Below are positions 58,151-64,000 of a DNA stretch of 64,000 nt, piece by piece. The DNA comes from Sambucus nigra (lineage: Eukaryota; Streptophyta; Magnoliopsida; Dipsacales; Adoxaceae). Within the stretch, counting starts at the first letter, position 1; every line of letters starts with the position of its first letter. The notes below the pieces were generated by a model. The model made no database searches. It was not told the origin of the DNA and saw only the letters and a program-made list of their open reading frames with translations. A program made the translations under genes and the position numbers. The DNA lies in assembly GCA_949130495.1 (NCBI GenBank), contig OX422208.1:399116561-399180560 (forward strand). Direction: 5' to 3'.

Positions 58151-59521
58151 AGGAAATTACAAGTAGTGTACGGGATTTTGAGTACACGGTAAAGCCGGGG
58201 TTTATATTATATATATACGGTGTAGTGATAGTATATATAGACGTGTATATATTGTGTGTGATATTAAATATCAGTGACTAGATATTTATTCAATTTATAT
58301 ATACTCTAATGCTATCAAAGGAGGTTGCGTGATGTGGGTGAATCCCCTAGATTGAGGAGTAGGGCGAGTATATCCTCAGGTCATAGCGTCTGGTATATAT
58401 ATGGGTGAGGGATTATCTCACTTTTAGGGAAGGAATATGACCGCCTCCGCTACGTTTATATTTTGGGCCAAGTTGGTGAGCGATTCCAACTTGGGAAACC
58501 TAGGTTTTGTGAGCACACCTAGTGAGATAGCATTTTAGAGGGAATCATCCGGCGAGGGTATACTCGAAGGTATGGATACATATGTTATATGTGTGGATAT
58601 TGTGGTAAAGGTATGTATATAATGGTAATAAATATTATATACGGGTAATAATACAGTGTGTGATGTATTTACATTATATAACTAGTGACACGATTATATG
58701 CTACTATTTAAGAGGAATTAATTAAGTTAATTGTGAGATCACTTATAATTCAAGAATCATTATACTCGGGTTAGAGTAGTATGGCAAGGGATGGTTATAC
58801 TAGAACTAGTTGGACGGGGTAGTACAACTAGGTGGGGTTAAGGTAACCGGTAGGTGTTCACAATAATGGAGGGGTGAGAATGTCCACAAGGGAGTGCGAC
58901 ACTAACTTAAATATGAAGTGCATTCATGCATTTTAAATTATTGCATTTAATTCACTTGCTAAATATTTTCAAAATGTTTTGGGTTCTAACCCTTGCTATA
59001 AAACTATTTTCAAAACCTTTTAGTTCTCCAGCCACAGGGACGCCAGGATTGATATTCTATTCCAGGGACACAGAGCTGTGGCATATGTGGATGCTAGCAG
59101 GAGTTTGGATTAGACACATCATTCATTCACTCCTAGAGTAGCAATATTGTATGAGTTTCAGTTTTATTTAGGGCATGTCGCCCAGACTTTAAGTTCAGTT
59201 TCAGACTAGTTTATTTCTATGTTGGATATTTGTATTGGATTATTTCACTTTGGTGGCCGGTGGTTTATTCGGCAAATTGTTTAATTAATTATTCAGTTGA
59301 GTTTTATTTAGTTGTGTGAATGCTTTATATTTATTTCCGCATGTACTGTTTTGTGTAATTAAAAAGTTAAAAATTGGCACCAGCTTTTGGAATACTAGGT
59401 GGTTAGTAAGTTTTAAAAAGTTTTCGACAGTGATGCTAAGCATGATCCAATTGAGATTCTTGTTTTAATTTGGTATAGGACTGATCACCCGGTATTTTAT
59501 TAGGCAAGGTGTCACGTAAAA

Positions 59522-60237
59522 CAAAGAAGTAAATGATTTATATTTATATAGTTTAAAAAGTAATGGCTGAAAGCACCATTGAGAACCCAAGATATATGAC
59601 CAATACTTGTCCCAAAGATACATGATTCATCATTACTGACAATGTTCTATCTCACACATTATATTGGTTGTCCACTATTTTTCCACTTAATTAGCTATTC
59701 CAAATTCAAAACAAAGGATAGGAAAAAAGTATTTAATCTCCATATCAACAAAACATATTTTGACTATTAGGACAAGTAGGGCACAAACTTTTAAAAAGCT
59801 GGTCTGATGTATGTAAAACTTTGTACCACACCAACGTGTACTGAATAGCCAAAATCTAAGGACAAGTGATATACCCAAAATGTACCGGTCATATGATAGG
59901 CACATGCAGTGAGAACTTCCATTATGTTTTTAATGGAATTTCTAAATTATCATTCTAATGAGATATCTAACAATTAGTTGTTTAGTAGGTTGTCTATTTC
60001 CTCCAAATCTAAATTTACATGTCCTTTCAAAATCAAGACATTCTTTTCCATATCCATATCCTTCCACCAAATTTAAATCGCCATCTCCCTCTAATCCCAA
60101 CAAATTTGAATATGTCTCACTATCTATTTATCTATCTTTATTTTTACCTTTCTCTATGATTATACCAACTCTAAATATCCACCTCATTTAAACAACCCTA
60201 AATATATGCCCCTTTCAAAAGAAAAGAGTAGTTATTT
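59522..60237. other. Unassigned flank between F and D
   Basis: This continues the pre-insertion sequence from left of 43937. No protein family is recognisable. The ORFs at 59687-59905 and 59958-60191 show no motif; the second is C/T-rich low complexity. Confidence 0.5.
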
Positions 60238-60562
60238 GTAGGTGATACAATTCTACTAATATAATAAACACAATCACACAAGAACACCAATATGTATGTG
60301 GTTCGAAAATGTTCTTATCTTTATCTCTTTATTGATCGTTTATTGATAACAAATATTATATACCCCTTTTAGGTGTGTGGGTTACATTTTTAGAGAACAG
60401 AAAGGGGTCAAGTCATGTGGGACTCCATGACCTTAGATGGCTATCGTGATTGATCAGTTGAATCTAATTTTGATATTTCAGTTGATTTGACCCAATCCTC
60501 CCTTATCTCTTTGAGTTATGATCACTATTAAATCTAGAGGATATGTGTCGCTTCTTCATACA
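60238..60562 (-). repeat. Element D probable 3' LTR (about 325 bp)
   Basis: The plus strand runs TGTAGGTGATACAATTC to CGCTTCTTCATACA. It shares CACAATCACACAAG and TATGTGGTTCGAAAA with the other Tat LTRs (CCAATCACACACACACAAG, AGTGGTTC), and its element-sense start, TGTATGAAG, resembles TGTATGTAAA of B. It is shorter and more diverged; the ends are chosen by analogy. Confidence 0.5.
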
Positions 60563-61087
60563 TGCTTGGATAATTCTCCCATATTTTCCCCCAAAGCATT
60601 GAACTTTGATTAAGGTTCTGAGGTTTGCTCGCCTGCTGAGTGTTGTCTTGATCATGATTGGCAATGATATCTAGTCATCGATAGGAGATATGGTTGGAAG
60701 GTGCTGATACTTAGTGTTTTTAGTTGAGAATTTTTTTTCTTTTCCATGTTATACTTTAGGGTTATGCTTGTAATTTTCATCAATATTTTGAGGGGCACAT
60801 TGTTAAATCTGCAATTATTAGACCAAGAGGTGGAAGCGTGTGCCTTTCATCATTTGGGGGCATGCCAGTAATGATGAAATTGTTCTTGGAAGTTGAACCA
60901 TACATTTAATGACTTTATTGTTGTTAGTTTGGAGCGCCATTTCACTTCCATTGTAACAACATCTTCAGAGGTTCATATGTCCTCGCATTCACTCTAAGTT
61001 CATTTTTTTCTCCAATTTCATTCTCTATAACTTTTTTCGTCAAATATTATTTTTACTCTTCCATTACATTTATTACTTTTCTGTGAA
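60563..61087 (+). promoter_or_regulatory. Upstream region of the antisense gene in element D
   Basis: About 525 bp from the LTR to the ATG, comparable with 441 bp in C and 489 bp in B. It begins with the PPT complement (CCCATATTTTCCCCCAAAGC). A T/C-rich leader (CTCTATAACTTTTTTCG near 61030, CTCTTCCATTAC) precedes the gene. No clear TATA at the expected distance. Confidence 0.35.
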
Positions 61088-63815
61088 GATGATTTACCCA
61101 GTCAATAATGACACAATTAAGGAGGTTCAAAGATGTTTTACTATTTCGTATTGGTAGTTATAAAAGTAAGAGAGCATCCCAAAGATTTCTATAATTTTGG
61201 GGGCGGGTTGTTTTCCTAATTTGTTATTGAAGTCGGTGTTACTTCCACTCCAAACCAAATTTTTTGGAGTTTTACGATTTTTCCATTATGGTCCCAGCCC
61301 AGTGTTCTTTGAATAGCTAAAGAATAGTAAACGGGCTGCAAAGGACCAATGAGTTATATGGGATTAGGTTAGGGATACTAGATATCCATTACTATTATAT
61401 ATGGATCAGGTCCAATGAAAACATTTATTAGTCTAGAAGGCAAAGAAGGTCGAGAGGGTTCTGATTGTAAACCTACTAAAGTTCAACAAGCATTATTTGT
61501 CACATGATTTTGTTGTGAATGAGAGGGAACAATTGCCTATTCCTCTAAGTGGTGAACCCTGTAAGTGCTCTAAGTTCCCTAAGAGGTCATATGTAATAGG
61601 TCTAGCACTAATTCATATTGTTCATTCGTAGTCGTCCATCACGAGGTTTATAGATGTTGTACTTTTTTCTATGCAAAAAATCGAAAGAAGAAAGGGCCCG
61701 ACCAAACACACGTCAACTTTTTTAAGTTGAAGAAATCTTAGAAACTCAAGAAACCTCTGACTATTGGTGTCTAATATCCCAGTTCATCCTCATTGATGTT
61801 GAATTATAGATCCACAACAACATATTTTATCGCTCGACCAGTCAAAAATGGATCCTAAGATCCCTGAACTACGTGGTGAGGAAGAATCTTCTTATGCGAG
61901 CACCTTGGGGTCATTTGAGTTTGTCGAGTCACTACAATCCCCATTGTTACCCCTTATGCCTCTGAAGAAGATATTTATCCTAGGATAATCATATGAATTT
62001 GTTGGAAGGGTATTTTCCTCTAGTTCTCCAAGTGCCCATCCTTCCAAGAGGAAGGAGTTGGGTTGGGGGGGGGGGGGGGAGTTATGAAAGACTAGATTAA
62101 GTCTTGCAATAATTTTACCCACCGAGAAGAAGTTTGATGCCCCTATTAAGGGGGAGGGGCCTGTTAAAGGATCACGGGACAAAAATGTGGACTTGGCCCT
62201 GCACTTCTGGGGGCCTATCTTACAGCCAACCAAGTTGTGGTTGTGAGATTTTCCACTGACAAGATCATTTTTTACGCCACCGAGACACTTTCCCTTGTAT
62301 ATCTTGATCTTTTATGTTAGAATTTTCATGCCTTCAAAATTTTTTATAATAATTATTTTTCTCGTCTTCTAGCTTTACAGTTTCTGGTGGATTTAGCGAC
62401 CTCCTAGATAGGAGGGCTGGCCGGGCTGAGGATGATGTTAATCTGTGCCATACCCTAGATAAGGATCAAAAGGCCTTGACGGCATCTCAAAAGAAGGCCA
62501 AGAACTTTAATGCTAAAATAAGGGCCAAAGTACTGGAGCTTTCCACTCTAAGGTTTAAAGTCAATCTGATAGATAAGGCCATTAAGGAGTCTTCTTGGTC
62601 GTTGTATATTGAACTAAAGGTCAATGACAAGTCTTATGAAAAAAGACTAAATAAAGAATTTGATCTTACCAAGTAATAATTGGACTATATTCGCAAGTCT
62701 TTCTTCAAGAAAGGATGGAATGAAGACTTCGCCAAGGTTGGGGTCCCGCCTGAGTCCGAACTCTTTGATTAGCATAATATTTGTTCTCCCCCATCCTTGA
62801 GGAGGAGGGTGAGGTAAATGGGACCGAACAGGAGAAAAGGAGTGATAAATAGGAGAATGTGGGCAAAAATCAAGACAACACCATGGCAAATCAAGAGTAA
62901 GTAATAAAATATAAGGATCCTCCCGCTATTTAGATTAGTCTAGGATTTTCTTGTATCTTCTATATATTGTCTTTTTTTTTTATGTTTTCTTATAAGGGCT
63001 TATCCATTTTTCCATTTAAATTAAATTACTCATCATTTTTGCTTCATAATGCTTTATTCGATCCTTGTAGATTACTTTCTTATTATTGCTCATCTTTAAT
63101 CTCTGAATGTCTCCCTCTTTACTGATTTTTATAATTTGATGATAACTTGTCCTTTGTTCCAATAACCCGAGAGTATGAATACTTATACTTCATTCTTAGT
63201 CAAGATGCTTCTAGGTGAGCTCGAGCGCTCTTTTCTTTTATTCATTAATAACTCCAGAAGATGACAAGTTCTTTCAACGACCAGGAAAGTGCGATCTCTA
63301 CACTTTAGGTCAACCTTTGAGACATCATAAACATTACTGGTTTTCTTCATAATCAGAATAATTCTCTAAGGGAGAAGCTCGGTAAGTCTGAACAAGATTT
63401 TGAGAAGATTGAGGTGATCCAACATGATCTACACCACTACATCACGATGTTTAAATATCATTTTAGGAAGAGTCCTCACGTAGTTTGGGGCTCTAGCTAT
63501 GATGAAGGTTGGATAAATGCTCCCTTACACTTAGACGAAGCCATATATATTACTTATAATCATGGTTGTCTCAATGCCTTGGTTGTTTACAATATTCCCA
63601 AGGATTCTTACTTTTGGTAATGTTACCAAGTAGGTTGTCCCTTTACTTGGCTTCCTTCTGTTGGGAGTGACGAGTGATGGATACCCACTGATGACATCCC
63701 TCTTCAATTGGTGATGGACAATCTTTTGTACCATAATAGTGATGATTAGTTCCAGCCTAATCCTGACGATAGTTATCGAGCTACCATAACCGAGTTTGTG
63801 ACCCATCGAAGATGA
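61088..63815 (+). pseudogene. Element D antisense gene (PF04195-like, intron-containing)
   Basis: It starts MIYPVNNDTIKEVQRCF. The degraded N-terminal part has EHPKDFYNFGGGLFS and VIEVGVTSTPNQIFW where C has EHPTFPYDFFSLAEGYW and IAECGFTFPPNPLCL. Intron 1 is at 62297-62380 (CCCTT/GTATAT to TTTACAG, then FLVDLATS). The coiled-coil part: ASQKKAKNFNAKIRAKVLEL, then LDYIRKSFFKKGWNEDFAKV and PPESELFD. Intron 2 is at 62897-63257 (AGA/GTAAGT to CTCCAG, then KMTSS). The C-terminal part, YDEGWINAPLHLDEAIYITY and NALVVY, matches YNEAFVHFDDRLQQAQ and NALTVM in C. It ends TEFVTHRR and TGA. Several stops; function unknown. Confidence 0.65.
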
Positions 63816-63825
63816 TGTCTATTTT

Positions 63826-64000
63826 TACTACAACAAAATGGGATTTTAGTAACATTATTTTACCTTTACAAAAATAATTAGTAACGGTAATTTTTCTTTA
63901 GAAAAAACGCATGGGGAATAAAAGTAGCAACATATATTTACCATTACTATTATAGATTTAGCAAAGGTATTTTACCATTTTTAATTATGGATTTAGCAAC
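63826..64000 (+). mobile_element. Possible CACTA-like terminus at the window edge
   Basis: TACTACAACAAAATGGG resembles the CACTACAA(C/G)AAAA terminal repeat of plant CACTA elements with C changed to T. It is followed by short subterminal motifs repeated in both orientations (TTTACC, GGTAA, GATTTAGCAA, twice ATGGATTTAGCAAC-like). The rest is off the edge. Confidence 0.35.

Larger units (their letters stand above)
43942..59516 (+). mobile_element. Array F: LTR-internal-LTR-internal-LTR of a Tekay/Del-like, gag-only gypsy element
   Basis: Three ~3595-bp LTRs (43942-47535, 49956-53554, 55922-59516) alternate with two ~2.4 kb internal regions (47536-49955, 53555-55921). The whole is flanked by TAAAA (43937-43941) and TAAAA (59517-59521); the junctions between units have no TSD. 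LTR ends are TGTAACACCCCG and CGGGGTGTCACA. The PBS TGGTATCAGAGC matches tRNA-iMet. The pre-PPT motif AATTTCGAGGACGAAATTC plus a G-run is typical of plant chromovirus/Tekay-like elements. Internal regions hold decayed gag and no RT or integrase. Likely origin is unequal recombination between LTRs of a single insertion. Confidence 0.9.
55922..59516 (+). repeat. F LTR3 (3595 bp)
   Basis: TGTAACACCCTGTAATTTTG to AAGGTGTCAC; the final A is G (59516), followed at once by the right TSD, TAAAA. It contains a perfect-arm hairpin (56948-56986), TATAAAG (57021), 60-bp repeats (57560-58150) and ORF 58926-59141. Confidence 0.9.
60238..64000 (-). mobile_element. Element D: Tat-type element, 3' end only
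   Basis: A 3' LTR-like block (60238-60562) is followed on the right by a purine-rich tract (minus strand GCTTTGGGGGAAAATATGGG), then a plus-strand PF04195-like gene (61088-63815). This is the same order and spacing as in C. Gag-pol, expected on the minus strand, lies outside the right edge. Confidence 0.6.

Noticed and set aside
43942..59516. Three independent insertions of the F element side by side
   Set aside because: Inner junctions have no TSDs, adjacent LTRs are shared, and only the outer borders carry TAAAA.

Overview
This window is plant nuclear DNA made almost entirely of LTR retrotransposons nested in each other. I found no intact host gene, tRNA, rRNA or CRISPR array. It is AT-rich, with decayed Ty3/gypsy and Ty1/copia proteins, 5-bp target-site duplications (TSDs), TG...CA LTR ends and plant-type splice sites. 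It looks like heterochromatic repeat space of a large plant genome; I cannot name the species.

Layout. (1) 1-28336 is one nest of Tat-type Ty3/gypsy elements. Element B (plus strand, oldest) is cut by element A (minus, 1-4351, running off the left edge) and element C (minus, 4525-24989). The 3' LTR of C was hit twice: by a ~3 kb solo LTR, N (4814-7822), and by E, a 6.2 kb pol-less element (7929-14168, perfect TSD TCGGG). (2) 28337-33200 holds decayed sequence, a PIF/Harbinger-like transposase pseudogene (30540-31262), a compound microsatellite and a foldback element inside a (TA)n tract (32377-32769). (3) 33201-41932 is a minus-strand Ty1/copia element, P. Its 5' LTR is split by S (38561-41468, TSD ACAAC), an internally deleted copia element. 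(4) 41940-43150 holds a minus-strand pseudogene, G, related to the gypsy-associated PF04195-like proteins. (5) 43942-59516 is a tandem LTR-internal-LTR-internal-LTR array (F) of a gag-only, Tekay/Del-like element with 3.6 kb LTRs, bounded by TAAAA on both sides. (6) 60238-64000 is the 3' end of another Tat-type element, D, whose gag-pol would lie off the right edge; a CACTA-like terminus starts near 63826.

How the parts work together. B, C and D each carry, between pol and the 3' LTR, an extra gene on the strand opposite gag-pol. It has a PF04195-like N-terminal part and a coiled-coil C-terminal part. At least one short GT-AG intron sits at the same place in all three copies. Because the gene is antisense to the genomic RNA, its introns cannot be spliced out during retrotransposition. 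A second unexpected signal is an ATCGATCG hairpin just upstream of the TATA box in the LTRs of two otherwise unrelated families (E and F), with paired base changes between copies. Every coding region shown is broken by stops or frameshifts. All calls come from reading the sequence; no alignment or database search was run.
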